Notes: generated by a model from the sequence alone, not told the origin. 39,593 nucleotides of DNA from Nitrospira sp. bin75 (GCA_002238765.1 MPMZ01000026.1:1-39593), one strand, 5' to 3'. Counted from the first letter of the stretch, positions 15,697 to 24,946 are shown. Translations and numbers: made by a program.

Positions 15697-16578
15697 ATGA
15701 AGAACGCGCCGTCGTCCTCCCCCGAACGATCAGCGACGAACATCGACGCGCTGGTCCACCTGCTCTCCGACCACGACCTTCGCGTCGTCCGGCAAATCCA
15801 CCGACATCTCGTCGACGCGGGCCGTGAAGCCATACCCGTTCTCAGAGATGCCCTGGGGGACTGCGACGATCCTACCCTGGCCGCGCGCCTCGGCACCGTC
15901 ATCGAAGACATTGCCCAAGCGGACGTCGACCAACACTGGGAGGAACTGCTGCAGTCTTCGGAACGGGAGCTTGACCTGGAAGCCGGGGCATTCCTGATTG
16001 CCCGGGCGGGAGACCCGCAAGTGGGAACGGCCCCGTACCGGCAACGACTGGACGCCATGGCCGCCGAACTCAACCCCCTTTCGTCAGGCACCCCCCGTCA
16101 GGTCGTGCGCCATCTGAACGAATACCTGTTTCACACCCTGCGGTTCCGGGGAAACACCCAACAGTATTACGATCCCAACAACAGTTTTCTGCACCGGGTT
16201 CTCGATGACCGCGTCGGGATCCCGATCAGTTTGTCGATCGTGTATTTGCTTCTGGGGCAACGGCTCCACGTGCCGGTGGCCGGGGTCGGCCTGCCGGGTC
16301 ATTTTCTCGTCGGGTTGCGGACGGAACCCGTGTTCATCGATTGTTTTCACCAAGGGGCGCTGCTCACCGAAAAGGATTGTGCGCGACTGTTGCGGGACTT
16401 TGGCGTCGAGTTCGACCGCCGCTATCTCGAACCCTGCTCCCATGCCCACATACTCGCTCGCATGCTGCGCAACCTCATCGCCGTGTACGAAACCCGTCAA
16501 GAGGAGACGCACGGCCGGCGATTTCGCAGGCTCCTGACCACTCTTGAAAACAGGGAAAACCGCCCACACGTTCTTTAG
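15697..16578 (+). CDS. SirB1/transglutaminase-like family protein
   Basis: The product has 293 residues from ATG 15697; a GTG at 15676 in the same frame would add seven. The N-terminal third is helical and HEAT-like (DHDLRVVRQIHRHL). The C-terminal part has the family block 'NNSFLHRVLDDRVGIPISLS' and 'VGLPGHFLVGL' followed by FIDCFHQG, in which Cys and His may form the transglutaminase-like pair. The family is widespread and poorly understood. It lies 26 bases after the permease gene. Confidence 0.85.
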   Translation: MKNAPSSSPERSATNIDALVHLLSDHDLRVVRQIHRHLVDAGREAIPVLRDALGDCDDPTLAARLGTVIEDIAQADVDQHWEELLQSSERELDLEAGAFLIARAGDPQVGTAPYRQRLDAMAAELNPLSSGTPRQVVRHLNEYLFHTLRFRGNTQQYYDPNNSFLHRVLDDRVGIPISLSIVYLLLGQRLHVPVAGVGLPGHFLVGLRTEPVFIDCFHQGALLTEKDCARLLRDFGVEFDRRYLEPCSHAHILARMLRNLIAVYETRQEETHGRRFRRLLTTLENRENRPHVL

Positions 16579-16597
16579 CAGCGTGCTGATACGTTCA

Positions 16598-17260
16598 ATG
16601 AGCGTCATGACCACCGACGCGCTTCCACCTCATCTCGGCAACCAACGGGGACAAGCCAACCTCACGATGGCCTTGGCCCTGATCATCCTGATCGTCGGCG
16701 GGATCTGGGTTTGGAACCATTTGGATTTCGACACGCAGGACTTTATCGTCGATGAAGTCGTCCCCATCCTGTTTCTGGCCGTCGCGCTCACGCTCATCAC
16801 GTGGGTGAACGTCCGAAAGGTCAAGCGGGCGAAACAGAAAAATAAACGGCGGGCCAGGCTCCTTCAAAAATTTGCCGGCGAAAAGGCCCCGCGAAAACGG
16901 TTTGACCTTGCCAGCCAACTCATTGAACTCAATGACTTTCAACTGGAAGGGCTGGAGACTGTCGCCGCGGACATGGCCGAGGTCTTCCTGTACACCTTCA
17001 AACGCTCTATGGGTGACAAACAGCACCGCTTCCGGGGCATGGCCGCCAGTTACCTGGGCGTCGTGCAACATCGTGAAAGCATTCCGCTCTTGATCAAGGC
17101 GTTGGAAGACGATCACGCGTACGTTCGGAGCTCCGCGGCGCTGGCCCTGGGACGCATGCGCGCCACGGAAGCCAAAGCCAAATTGGAATATACGATGAAG
17201 GAAGACTGGGATCAGACCGTGCGGAGTAGGTCACGAGAAGCGGTCGAACGAATAGGGTAA
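16598..17260 (+). CDS. Membrane-anchored HEAT-repeat protein
   Basis: The product has 220 residues from ATG 16598; ATG 16607 is equally possible and no good binding site separates them. Two membrane segments are visible at about residues 22-40 and 52-70, then a very basic stretch (KVKRAKQKNKRRARLLQKF). A C-terminal HEAT-like repeat follows, 'YLGVVQHRESIPLLIKALED' and 'YVRSSAALALGRM'. It overlaps nothing and starts 19 bases after the SirB1-like gene. It is probably a cytoplasm-facing binding scaffold; the partner is unknown. Confidence 0.75.
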   Translation: MSVMTTDALPPHLGNQRGQANLTMALALIILIVGGIWVWNHLDFDTQDFIVDEVVPILFLAVALTLITWVNVRKVKRAKQKNKRRARLLQKFAGEKAPRKRFDLASQLIELNDFQLEGLETVAADMAEVFLYTFKRSMGDKQHRFRGMAASYLGVVQHRESIPLLIKALEDDHAYVRSSAALALGRMRATEAKAKLEYTMKEDWDQTVRSRSREAVERIG

Positions 17261-17262
17261 GA

Positions 17263-17403
17263 AACCCTCTGCTTTATTGCGCTGGCGGGCGCATGGCGGC
17301 GTTGTGTCCTCGCTCAACCCTCGCCTATCTCTCTTGATAAGCCTCGGATTTCGCTGCGGGTCGCCTTGCCCCGCATCCCGCTTTCACAAGAAATCAGAGG
17401 GTT
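17263..17403. repeat. Intergenic block bounded by 9-bp inverted repeats
   Basis: AACCCTCTG at 17263-17271 and its complement CAGAGGGTT at 17395-17403 enclose 123 bases without a gene. The block lies between convergent genes and could be a bidirectional stem or a small mobile repeat. No target duplication is evident. Confidence 0.35.
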
Positions 17404-17410
17404 CCTGCGA

Positions 17411-18043
17411 TCAGGATTCGCCGGTCACGCGGCCCAGCGCGGCCTGATCAGCTTGGGTGAACCGGTATCCTTTGCTGTACAACGCTTGCATGCTGTCGGT
17501 CAGGATCGTGAACTCGACCGTCTCACGAACGTCGTCGAATTTTCCCGTCAACTTCGCCAGGAGCTGAAAGGGATGATCGCCCTGCAACAGCGCTACGTTC
17601 AGGGATGCCGACATATCCCGTAGCTCGCCCGCATCATAGCGCTCATTATCATCCCGATCGGCCACCAGGGCCAATTGATAAAACGTCAGGCTCAACGAGA
17701 GGGTGGATTGGGTGTATGCAAAAGCCTCACGCGCTTCATTGATGCCGGGGTACCGACTGGCACAGGGGTGGGAATCGGGATCGTTTTCCGCAAGAGAAGA
17801 AGAAAGGCGTTTCACGTCAGGGCGAACCCCCGGAGACTTTCGCAATTGTTCATAAAACCACGTCGTACAGGACTCCGCCACCGCAAAATCAACTTTGTCC
17901 CTGTTAATCTGCTGGGCGATATGACGGACGAATCCCTCGAACACGCCGTTGCCGATCGCGGCCCCACTCACCCCGCCGATGCAAAGAGCCACCACGAAGC
18001 CCGCGATCCCCAGCGATCGTTTCCATGCTTCTGTCCCATCCAT
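17411..18043 (-). CDS. Hypothetical membrane-anchored protein with EF-hand-like loop
   Basis: The 210-residue product starts at ATG 18043. One N-terminal hydrophobic segment, about residues 11-33, acts as anchor or signal. A calcium-binding-like loop 'DRDDNERYDAGE' around residue 138 has the acidic spacing of an EF-hand (Asp at 1, 3 and 9, Asn at 5, Glu at 12). Two cysteines (ESCTTW and HPCASRYPG) might form a disulfide. No family was recognised. It faces the TIGR00300 gene with a ~120-base divergent gap. Confidence 0.7.
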   Translation of the reverse strand: MDGTEAWKRSLGIAGFVVALCIGGVSGAAIGNGVFEGFVRHIAQQINRDKVDFAVAESCTTWFYEQLRKSPGVRPDVKRLSSSLAENDPDSHPCASRYPGINEAREAFAYTQSTLSLSLTFYQLALVADRDDNERYDAGELRDMSASLNVALLQGDHPFQLLAKLTGKFDDVRETVEFTILTDSMQALYSKGYRFTQADQAALGRVTGES

Positions 18044-18163
18044 GTCGGCAGTATACCACCCTCCCGGATTTGTCGCCAAAGTCATTTTTCCGCACCACGA
18101 CGATCGTTCGACGCCAGGCCCCACCCCCCGATCAGAGCCTCCCCCGGGGTGTACAATGAACGT

Positions 18164-19432
18164 ATGGCGACTGAAACCGTGACCTTGGAAGGCCACATCA
18201 TTGATTCGCTGATCCTGGCGAAGGTGCTCGACACGATTCTCCAGCGAAGCGGCACCTTCACCATCAACGAGATGCACGTCGGAGCCACGCGAGAGGACGC
18301 ATCCTCGGCCACGATCGCCGTGCATGCCGACTCCCCGCAACGACTCGCGGCCATCCTGCACGCCATTCAACCGCATGGGACCATCCTCGAACACGCCGCC
18401 GATTGCACCGTGGAACCCGCGCCGAAAGACGGCGTGTTGCCGGATGCGTTTTATGCGACTTCGCACCTCCGGACGCAAATCCGCCTCAACCACCAATGGC
18501 TCGACGTGGACGCGATCGAAATGGACCTCGCCATTCGCGTGACCGTGGAACCTCCGGCGGCTCGCACCGTGCCCATGGCCGACGTGAAAGCCGGCGACCT
18601 GATTGTCACGGGCCGAACCGGCGTTCGGGTCTTCCCGCTGGAACGGCCTCAAGAGCGGGACGCGTTCGCCTTCATGGCAGCCGACGTGTCGTCGGAACGG
18701 CCGCATCATGCGATGATCACCGACGTAGCCAGGCGCATGTGGCTGATTCGCGACAACCGGCGGAAGGCATGTACGCCAGGCGAAGCCGGCTACGACCCCG
18801 ACCTCGGCACCAAAGTGCTGTTCGTCGGGGGGCCGGCCATCATCCACGCCGGAGGCCGGGAAGCCCTCTCGTGGTTGATCGAGTCCGGCTTCATTCACGT
18901 CCTGTTTTGCGGTAATGCCCTGGCTGCGCACGACATGGAAGCCAGCCTGTTCGGTACGTCCCTGGGATACGGCCTGCGCGCGGGGTGCCCCATGCCCCAC
19001 GGTCATGAACATCACCTGCGCACCATCAACCGCGTCCGGGACGCCGGCACCCTCAAGCACGCGGTGGAATCCGGGCTCATCCGGGACGGGGTTGTCGCCT
19101 CCTGCGTCCGCAACAACGTCGGCATGGTGCTGGCGGGAAGCATCCGCGACGACGGACCGCTCCCCGACGTCATCACGGACACCAGAGAAGCCCAAACGGC
19201 CATGCGCGCCGCGCTCCCGGGCGTCGGGCTGGCGTTACTGGTCGCGACGACGCTGCACGCCATCGCCACGGGGAACTGCCTGCCGGCGAAGGTGCCCACC
19301 GTGTGCGTGGATATCAACCCGGCCGTTCCGACCAAGCTCAGCGACCGCGGCAGTTTCCAATCCATCGGCTTGGTGATGGATGCGGCGTCCTTCCTGCGAC
19401 AACTGGCGCAAGCCCTCGGCTGGAAGGGGTAG
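18164..19432 (+). CDS. TIGR00300/LOR-SDH domain protein, probable ornithine cyclodeaminase
   Basis: The 422-residue product starts at ATG 18164. Its N-terminal 'TVTLEGHIIDSLILAKVLD' and the nucleotide-binding 'KVLFVGGPAIIHAGG' plus 'SGFIHVLFCGNALAAHD' are those of the TIGR00300 (LOR/SDH) family. Archaeal members act as ornithine cyclodeaminase, making proline and ammonia with NAD. In cyanobacterial AgrE/ArgZ this domain is fused behind an arginine dihydrolase domain. Here the dihydrolase is the next gene, so the pair likely converts arginine through ornithine to proline. The function is inferred from family and neighbour. Confidence 0.85.
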   Translation: MATETVTLEGHIIDSLILAKVLDTILQRSGTFTINEMHVGATREDASSATIAVHADSPQRLAAILHAIQPHGTILEHAADCTVEPAPKDGVLPDAFYATSHLRTQIRLNHQWLDVDAIEMDLAIRVTVEPPAARTVPMADVKAGDLIVTGRTGVRVFPLERPQERDAFAFMAADVSSERPHHAMITDVARRMWLIRDNRRKACTPGEAGYDPDLGTKVLFVGGPAIIHAGGREALSWLIESGFIHVLFCGNALAAHDMEASLFGTSLGYGLRAGCPMPHGHEHHLRTINRVRDAGTLKHAVESGLIRDGVVASCVRNNVGMVLAGSIRDDGPLPDVITDTREAQTAMRAALPGVGLALLVATTLHAIATGNCLPAKVPTVCVDINPAVPTKLSDRGSFQSIGLVMDAASFLRQLAQALGWKG

Positions 19433-19437
19433 CCCGC

Positions 19438-20301
19438 ATGTCTCACCAGCCTCCTACTACGGGCACCGGTCCACTCACAACACCGAGGCGTACAAAGACG
19501 ATGTCACGCTTCCTGGTTTGCCCACCGGACCATTTCGGGATTCAGTACGAAATCAACCCATGGATGCGTCTGTCCAACACCGTGGACAAGCACGCGAGCC
19601 AGGTCCAATGGCGGACCCTCGCCCGTGTGCTGGAAGAAGACGCCGGCGCCAAGCTCGAACGGCTGACGCCGGTTGCGGGCCTCCCCGACCTGGTGTTTAC
19701 CGCCAATGCCGGTGTCATGCACGACGGCACGGCCGTCATCAGCCGGTTCCGGCATCCGGAGCGACGCGGGGAAGAGGAACACTTCGCGCGGTGGTTCAAA
19801 GAACACGGGTACCGCGTGATCCGCCTGGACAAGGATTGTTATTTCGAAGGCGCGGGAGACCTGCTGGGCTTTTCCGATATCTGGTTCGGAGGATATCGGC
19901 AACGTAGCGACATCAAAGCCCATCGCGTATTAAGCGAGGTCTACGGCAAAGAAATTTTGCCCCTGGAACTCGTCGCGAGCCGGTTCTATCACCTGGACAC
20001 CTGCTTCTGCCCGCTCAGCAACGGCGAATTGCTGTACTATCCGGCCGCGTTCGATTCCTACGCCCAAACCGCGATCGCCGACCGCGTGGATGCGCAACGA
20101 CGCATCGTGGTGCCCCACACCGAAGCCTCGCGCTTTGCGTGCAACGCCGTCTGCGTCGGGCGGCACGTGGTGCTGCCGTCGGGATGTCCGGAAACCACGG
20201 CCATGCTCAAAGACCGCGGCTACACGCCCCACCCCATCGCACTGGATCAATTTCTCAAATCCGGCGGCTCCGCCAAATGCCTGACGCTCGCCCTGGACTA
20301 G
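19438..20301 (+). CDS. Arginine dihydrolase-like (DDAH/amidinotransferase fold) protein
   Basis: The product has 287 residues from ATG 19438, eight bases after AAGGGG and five bases after the previous stop; ATG 19501 is the alternative. Pentein-fold motifs are in order: VFTANAGV (N90), FEGAGD (E137, D141), FYHLDT (H185) and SGGSAKC with the nucleophile Cys281. This is the ArgZ/AgrE N-terminal type, which hydrolyses arginine to ornithine, CO2 and ammonia without citrulline release. It is coupled with the TIGR00300 gene. A DDAH-like or arginine deiminase activity cannot be excluded from sequence alone. Confidence 0.85.
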   Translation: MSHQPPTTGTGPLTTPRRTKTMSRFLVCPPDHFGIQYEINPWMRLSNTVDKHASQVQWRTLARVLEEDAGAKLERLTPVAGLPDLVFTANAGVMHDGTAVISRFRHPERRGEEEHFARWFKEHGYRVIRLDKDCYFEGAGDLLGFSDIWFGGYRQRSDIKAHRVLSEVYGKEILPLELVASRFYHLDTCFCPLSNGELLYYPAAFDSYAQTAIADRVDAQRRIVVPHTEASRFACNAVCVGRHVVLPSGCPETTAMLKDRGYTPHPIALDQFLKSGGSAKCLTLALD

Positions 20302-20317
20302 TTGCCCGGACACACAC

Positions 20318-20662
20318 GTGAAAAAATCCGGCAACTCCTTTAAGCTCCCAGGAATGCCCCCCGAACCCTATTTCGAAATCGACCCAGACCCCGAAACCGC
20401 CAAACGGATTCGCAAGGAGCGGGACAAAGCCCGCGCACTCAAACGGACGTCCTGGTGGACTCAGCAACTCCAGAAAGGGCGCTGCCACTACTGCGGCCAC
20501 TCGTTTCAGCCGGACCAACTGTCCATGGACCACGTGGTGCCGCTGGCCCGCGGCGGAAAATCGACCAAGGGCAACACCGTCCCGGCGTGTCATGAGTGCA
20601 ATCGGAAAAAGAAGCTGGAAACCCCGGCGGAAGCGGTATTGAGGAAACTGTCAGAAGATTGA
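20318..20662 (+). CDS. HNH endonuclease domain protein
   Basis: The 114-residue product starts at GTG 20318. It has a single HNH fold: CHYC at residues 56-59, 'SMDHVVPLARGGKSTKGNTV' and CHECNRKKK. The two CxxC pairs bind structural zinc and DHV.PL..GG..T..N is the catalytic His-Asn-His core. A basic N-terminal extension precedes it (AKRIRKERDKARALKRTS). It lies 16 bases after the dihydrolase gene and may be cotranscribed. It is small and chromosomal; whether it acts in repair or as a mobile nuclease is not shown. Confidence 0.9.
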   Translation: MKKSGNSFKLPGMPPEPYFEIDPDPETAKRIRKERDKARALKRTSWWTQQLQKGRCHYCGHSFQPDQLSMDHVVPLARGGKSTKGNTVPACHECNRKKKLETPAEAVLRKLSED

Positions 20663-20665
20663 GAG

Positions 20666-20905
20666 TTATGGCACGAACGGTTGCTCCATTTGCTCCAACC
20701 GCGCCTTCGCTTTCTTGGCCCATTCCGAATCGGGATGTTCGAGCATGATTCGTTGATACAATTCCCTGGCGTGGGCAACGTTCGTCTGTCGTTCCTCGAA
20801 CTGCGCCGTTTCAAAGAGGCTTTCCGCACTCTCTCCGCCACAACCGGCGATCAGAGACCACAGCAGTCCAAGTATGACCAAAACATTTGTCACGCCACGC
20901 TTCAT
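20666..20905 (-). CDS. Small TPR-like lipoprotein
   Basis: The 79-residue product starts at ATG 20905. The signal ends in LIAGC with lipidated Cys22. The mature part is one TPR-like helix pair (LFETAQFEERQTNVAHAREL and YQRIMLEHPDSEWAKKAKA). Such short lipoproteins resemble the end repeats of outer-membrane assembly factors such as CpoB/YbgF. It is convergent with the HNH gene, 3 bases away. Confidence 0.75.
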   Translation of the reverse strand: MKRGVTNVLVILGLLWSLIAGCGGESAESLFETAQFEERQTNVAHARELYQRIMLEHPDSEWAKKAKARLEQMEQPFVP

Positions 20906-21008
20906 ACATTTCCTCCATCGGTATCAATCGTTTTTCAAGGCTTCCCGCCTTTGGCCTAGCCGAGAGGGGCCGCCAAATCCGGGCGAACAAAAGAACCAAG
21001 CCTCCCGC

Positions 21009-21695
21009 TCACCGTCGCATGAGCATGATCCATCGCCAGATATTCAACAACCCGCCCAGCGACGCCGCTACGTACGTAAGGGCGGCAGCCGTTAAAATCT
21101 TTCGCGCCCCGTCCATATCGTGCGGCGAAATATACCGGCCTTGTTCGAGGATCGGAAGCGCCCGGCGAAAGCTGGCGTCCCATTCCACGGGCAAGGTCAC
21201 GAGATGCACCAACGCCCCCATCGACATGACGGCCAACCCGGCCAGCAACACCAGCAAACCGCCGGCCGGCGAACGGGTCAGCCCGGCGACGATGGGAATG
21301 CCGAGCATGACAAAAGATCCGGCTTTTTCCGCGCCTTGCGCCAGCCGGATGAGCTTTGTGCGTTCGTGCAGCGGCCCATAGCCGGTTCGATCCTGAATGG
21401 CGTGGCCCACCTCGTGTGCCGCGACCGTCACCGCGGTCAACGACTTGCCGTTATAGTGATCCGGGAGCAACCGAACCGCTTTGGCCTGCGGGTCATAGTG
21501 ATCGCCGAGTTCCGTCGTCTCGACCTGCACGTGCGACATCTCGAAGCGATCGAGCAAATGCCGGGCCAGTTCACCGCCCGTCCCAGAATAGTCTTCACGA
21601 TGACCGCGATATTTGTTGAAGACCCATTTGGTCCACAACTGCGGCCCGATCAGCACGACCAGGATCAGGAGTAACAGCAGAACGCCTCGTATCAT
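21009..21695 (-). CDS. YugP-like zinc metallopeptidase (Zn_peptidase_2)
   Basis: The 228-residue product starts at ATG 21695. It has an N-terminal membrane segment (residues 3-20), the zinc-binding motif AAHEVGHAIQD near residue 91, and two or three more hydrophobic segments at about 122-160 and 195-222. This is the arrangement of the YugP/DUF1751-type membrane peptidases. A second His/Glu ligand may be in the 'GALVHLVTLPVEWDAS' stretch near residue 160. The substrate is unknown. Confidence 0.87.
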   Translation of the reverse strand: MIRGVLLLLLILVVLIGPQLWTKWVFNKYRGHREDYSGTGGELARHLLDRFEMSHVQVETTELGDHYDPQAKAVRLLPDHYNGKSLTAVTVAAHEVGHAIQDRTGYGPLHERTKLIRLAQGAEKAGSFVMLGIPIVAGLTRSPAGGLLVLLAGLAVMSMGALVHLVTLPVEWDASFRRALPILEQGRYISPHDMDGARKILTAAALTYVAASLGGLLNIWRWIMLMRR

Positions 21696-21773
21696 GGTGC
21701 CCCCTCACCCCAGCCCTCTCCCTCAAGGGGCGAGGGAGTCGTGGGTTGGACTGCGCTACGCTTATCCAACCTG

Positions 21774-23243
21774 CTACGAAGAGCAACTCACCACGATCTG
21801 CTTGCCCCAATCCGGCGGCGGGGCGGCATATTCGTTCATCTCGGGCTGGTCGTCGAACGGATGACACAGCAATTCCCGCAGGCGGTCGATCTCGGAGTAA
21901 TCCCGGTGCCGGGCCGCCCGTTCAATCGCGACCTGGACGAGATAATTCCTCAAGACGTATTTGGGATTGCAGGCGTCCATGCGCACCTTGCGTGCGGCGT
22001 CCTCGCTGTGCTCGGCCTTGAGCCGCGCGCAATACCGCTCCGCCCACCAGTCGAATCCTTCCCGGTCGAGGAACTGATCCCGCAGATGTTCGTTCGCCGC
22101 AGGGTTGTCCTGGTTGAAGGACCCGAGTGCGCGAAAGAAATTCGTGTAGTCCACGTGGTGGCTATGCATGAGCGCGAACAGATCGCGCCGGAGCTTGTCG
22201 TCGCCGTCGCGGGCTTCTTTCAATCCCAACTTGGCTTGCATCAAATCCGTGTAGGTCTGCTGCATGGTGGCTTCATAGACTTCGGGAGCCCCCAGGACGT
22301 CGGCTTCCTCCACCAGCGGAGACAGGGCCTGCGCGATTGCACGGACGTTCCAGTACCCGATATCGGGCTGGTTCTCAAACGAGTAGCGGCCGCGATGATC
22401 GGAATGATTGGGAATAAACCCCGGGTTGAAATCATCCATGAAGCCATACGGCCCATAGTCGAGGGTCAGCCCGAGGATCGACATGTTGTCGGTGTTCATG
22501 ACCCCGTGCGCCCAGCCCACGGCCTGCCACTGAGCAATCAGCCTGCCGGTTCGTTCGGCCACCTCACCCAAGAATCGAGCGTAGGGATCCTGGCTGTCGA
22601 CGAGATGCGGGAAATGCCGCGCCAGCACGTAATCCGCCAGGGTCTTGAGGTGATCGTGCTGACGACGATAGAAGAACACTTCGAACGTCCCGAACCGGAC
22701 GTGACTCGGGGCCATGCGCACGAGCATCGCGCCGGTCTCCACGCTTTCCCGAAGCACGGCTTCATCACTGCCGATGAGACACAAGGACCGGGTCGTCGGG
22801 ATACCCAACCCGTGCATGGCCTCGCCGCACAGGTATTCCCGGATCGTCGAACGAAGCACCGCGCGGCCGTCGCCGTCCCGCGAAAAGCGCGTCAGCCCCG
22901 CGCCCTTCAGATGCAGGTCCCATGTCTCACCACGGCCATTGCGCACTTCGCCCAACAGGATCGCCCGGCCATCTCCAAGCGGCGACACGTAATGGCCGAA
23001 CTGGTGGCCCGCATACAGCATGGCAATGGGTTCGCTGCCCGGCAGGAGGAGTTTGCCGCCCATGGCCTGATGGAACTCCGGGCGCTTGGCTTCATCCGGG
23101 TCCAGGTCGATCAAGGCCGCGGCCGAAGGATTGAAACTGACCAGATGCGAGGTGGCGAAACCCGTGGGCATCACCCGTTCAAAGAAAAGCTCGGGCAGCC
23201 GGGCATACGTGTTGTCCAAGTTCAGTGTTTCGAGTGTCCGCAT
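21774..23243 (-). CDS. selO: Protein adenylyltransferase SelO (YdiU family)
   Basis: The 489-residue product starts at ATG 23243. It is a pseudokinase-fold enzyme that transfers AMP to Ser/Thr/Tyr of target proteins, linked to redox stress. Family features are MLYAGHQFGHYVSPLGDGRA, the LKGAGLTRFSRDGDGRAVLR block, GVMNTDNMSILGLTLDYGP and the C-terminal CSS with the conserved cysteine two residues before the end (selenocysteine in some animals). The length is normal for bacteria. It is a single gene in its region. Confidence 0.95.
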   Translation of the reverse strand: MRTLETLNLDNTYARLPELFFERVMPTGFATSHLVSFNPSAAALIDLDPDEAKRPEFHQAMGGKLLLPGSEPIAMLYAGHQFGHYVSPLGDGRAILLGEVRNGRGETWDLHLKGAGLTRFSRDGDGRAVLRSTIREYLCGEAMHGLGIPTTRSLCLIGSDEAVLRESVETGAMLVRMAPSHVRFGTFEVFFYRRQHDHLKTLADYVLARHFPHLVDSQDPYARFLGEVAERTGRLIAQWQAVGWAHGVMNTDNMSILGLTLDYGPYGFMDDFNPGFIPNHSDHRGRYSFENQPDIGYWNVRAIAQALSPLVEEADVLGAPEVYEATMQQTYTDLMQAKLGLKEARDGDDKLRRDLFALMHSHHVDYTNFFRALGSFNQDNPAANEHLRDQFLDREGFDWWAERYCARLKAEHSEDAARKVRMDACNPKYVLRNYLVQVAIERAARHRDYSEIDRLRELLCHPFDDQPEMNEYAAPPPDWGKQIVVSCSS

Positions 23244-23442
23244 ATGCGCAGCCCTTGAAGGGACATGTCTTCGACAATCAGAGCCCTCTCCGGCCCCTCC
23301 GCTTTCTGCCGAAGGACGTCGGGCGGCTTGTCCCTTTTCTTCGTCACAGTCGTCGATCCGACTGCCGATGGTCTCTTATCATGTTCCGGGAAGCCAGGCC
23401 CGCGCAACTGTCAGCGTTCCTTTACCCGGATGTCTGCAGGAG

Positions 23443-24099
23443 CTACCAGACAAAATGTACACGTCGATTTTGTTGCCAGCAATGCGGTGTGGATTCCGTG
23501 CAAAACGGTTTTTCTTTCCCGTAGCTGACAATGTCCATTCTGGATTCTTCGACTCCCAGATCGACCAAATACTCCTTCACGGCTAGAGCCCGGCGTTTCC
23601 CCAATTCCAGGTTGTACCCTACGGTCCCATGTTCATCACCATGTCCCTCGATCAGCACGCCGGAATTCTTGTCCATATGCTTGAGAAGTTCAGCATTCTT
23701 TTCCAGGACGGGGACGGAACCGGCACGAATCGCAAATTTGTCAAAATCAAAAAAGACATCGGTCAACCCTGATTCTTTGGCGTGCTTCGTGCCCGCCGCG
23801 ACCGTATCAGTGCCCTTTCCCGGCTGCGGTGGCATTTCAGGAAAGAAATCGAATGGTTCAAGCCGGGAGACCTCCGGCACCGGCTCTTCGGCTCGCGCGA
23901 TTTCCTTCTCCGCCATCGCACCAGGGCGATCTCTACTTCGATCACCCTCGGTAGCAGTCGATTGTCGAGCCTGAGCGCGTATATCCTCCGCACTTACGCT
24001 TTCAGCACGTTTCGCATGCTCGCATGCCGATACGGTCACGAACAGCCACGTGCCGACGGCCAGAAGGGTCGCCACTTCCTTGACTTTTATTGTTGTCAT
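23443..24099 (-). CDS. Pal/OmpA-family lipoprotein, copy 1
   Basis: The 218-residue product starts at ATG 24099. The signal ends in VTVSAC. A linker rich in Glu, Pro and Ala follows, then an OmpA-C domain: VFFDFDKFAIRAG, LIEGHGDEHGTVGYNLELGK, RRALAVKEYL and KPFCTESTPHCWQQNRR. The Asp and Arg that grip peptidoglycan peptides are kept (GDEHG and GKRRA), but the usual GHCDERG reads GHGDEHG. It should hold the outer membrane to peptidoglycan. A closely related gene lies at 34827-35837, beyond the split peptidase; the two originally lay close together. Confidence 0.88.
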   Translation of the reverse strand: MTTIKVKEVATLLAVGTWLFVTVSACEHAKRAESVSAEDIRAQARQSTATEGDRSRDRPGAMAEKEIARAEEPVPEVSRLEPFDFFPEMPPQPGKGTDTVAAGTKHAKESGLTDVFFDFDKFAIRAGSVPVLEKNAELLKHMDKNSGVLIEGHGDEHGTVGYNLELGKRRALAVKEYLVDLGVEESRMDIVSYGKEKPFCTESTPHCWQQNRRVHFVW

Positions 24100-24263
24100 A
24101 CCAAAATTGCCTGTTTCATGGCGCTTCGTGCCCGGCATCAGTTGATCAACGACCTCGAAACGGTGATTCCCGCACGTTAAGCACGTGACCCTGCTTCCGT
24201 CAAACCGTGGCATGATGGCTCAGGGCATATCAATACACCGTGCAATATGGGATAGTAGGGCCG

Positions 24264-24806
24264 ATGATACTCGCAGCCCTTTCACTTGCACTCATCAGCG
24301 GACTCGTTGCACTCACGCTTCCGGTTGACGCGGCCGGCCGTATCACCCTGCCCGACCTTCCTCGTATGATGCGGGACATTCGGATCCTGAGTCATCCCGA
24401 CTTTGCCGGACGGCAAAGCGGCTCGGAGGGCGGACGTCGCTCAGCGGACTATGTCACCGACCGCTTTGAACGGTTAGGCCTGACGCCTGCCGGTCACCGG
24501 CGCATGGGCAATGAACGGACGGCATGGGAACAAACCGGCCCGGTGACGGTCACACACGTCAAGGCCCCTGCAACTCTGGCGTTTTCTTTCCCAGAGGAGC
24601 CGGCACCCGGCGCCATCGTCCCGCCATTGGGCTCGCAGTTTCTTCCGGTCCTCGACTCGCCCTCCGTCAATCTCACGGCCCCTTTGGTCTTCGTGGGGTA
24701 CGGCATCGCGGACCCTGCGCGCGGGTGGGATGAATACGAAGGCGTGGCGGTCCGCGACCGCGTGGTTATGTTCTGCGAGGGACGCATCCTTACAAGTCCT
24801 ACGTAG
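24264..24806 (+). pseudogene. M28-type peptidase, N-terminal fragment cut by the island
   Basis: The frame starts at ATG 24264 (or GTG 24240) with a signal peptide, MILAALSLALISGLVALTLP. A peptidase N-terminal part with a PA-like domain follows: DIRILSHPDFAGRQSGSEGG and VFVGYGIADPARGWDEYEG. After VVMFC at 24775 the frame enters island sequence and stops at 24806. The rest of the enzyme lies at 33797-34755. Without the zinc-binding part it must be inactive. Confidence 0.88.
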
Positions 24807-24914
24807 GCCAAGCAATTCCAAGAAATCACATAATCACCTCTCTATGACTGGCGTTTCATCGTTTCAAGTCTCTTGACTGTGCCGTGGATGTCTGGTACAT
24901 TCCCGTTCAAACTG

Positions 24915-24946
24915 TTCGACAAATCGTTCGACAAACTCTTCGACAT
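24915..24946. repeat. Three 12-bp iterons, likely integrase arm sites
   Basis: TTCGAC begins at 24915, 24927 and 24939; the first two read TTCGACAAA. The same TTCGACAAA occurs near the other island end at 33713. This placement suggests sites for integrase or an excision factor. Between the border and here, CCTACGTAGG (24798-24807) is a perfect 10-bp palindrome. Confidence 0.5.

Noticed and set aside
17675-18163. Long upstream extension of the TIGR00300 frame
   Set aside because: It runs antisense to the EF-hand-like gene; the family start is at ATG 18164.
18044-19195. Upstream extension of the 17411 minus-strand frame
   Set aside because: It is antisense to the TIGR00300 gene and low in plausible protein features; ATG 18043 with a membrane anchor is the natural start.
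23222-23407. 61-codon minus-strand ORF before selO
   Set aside because: It overlaps the selO start, has no signal, motif or clear binding site; kept as intergenic.
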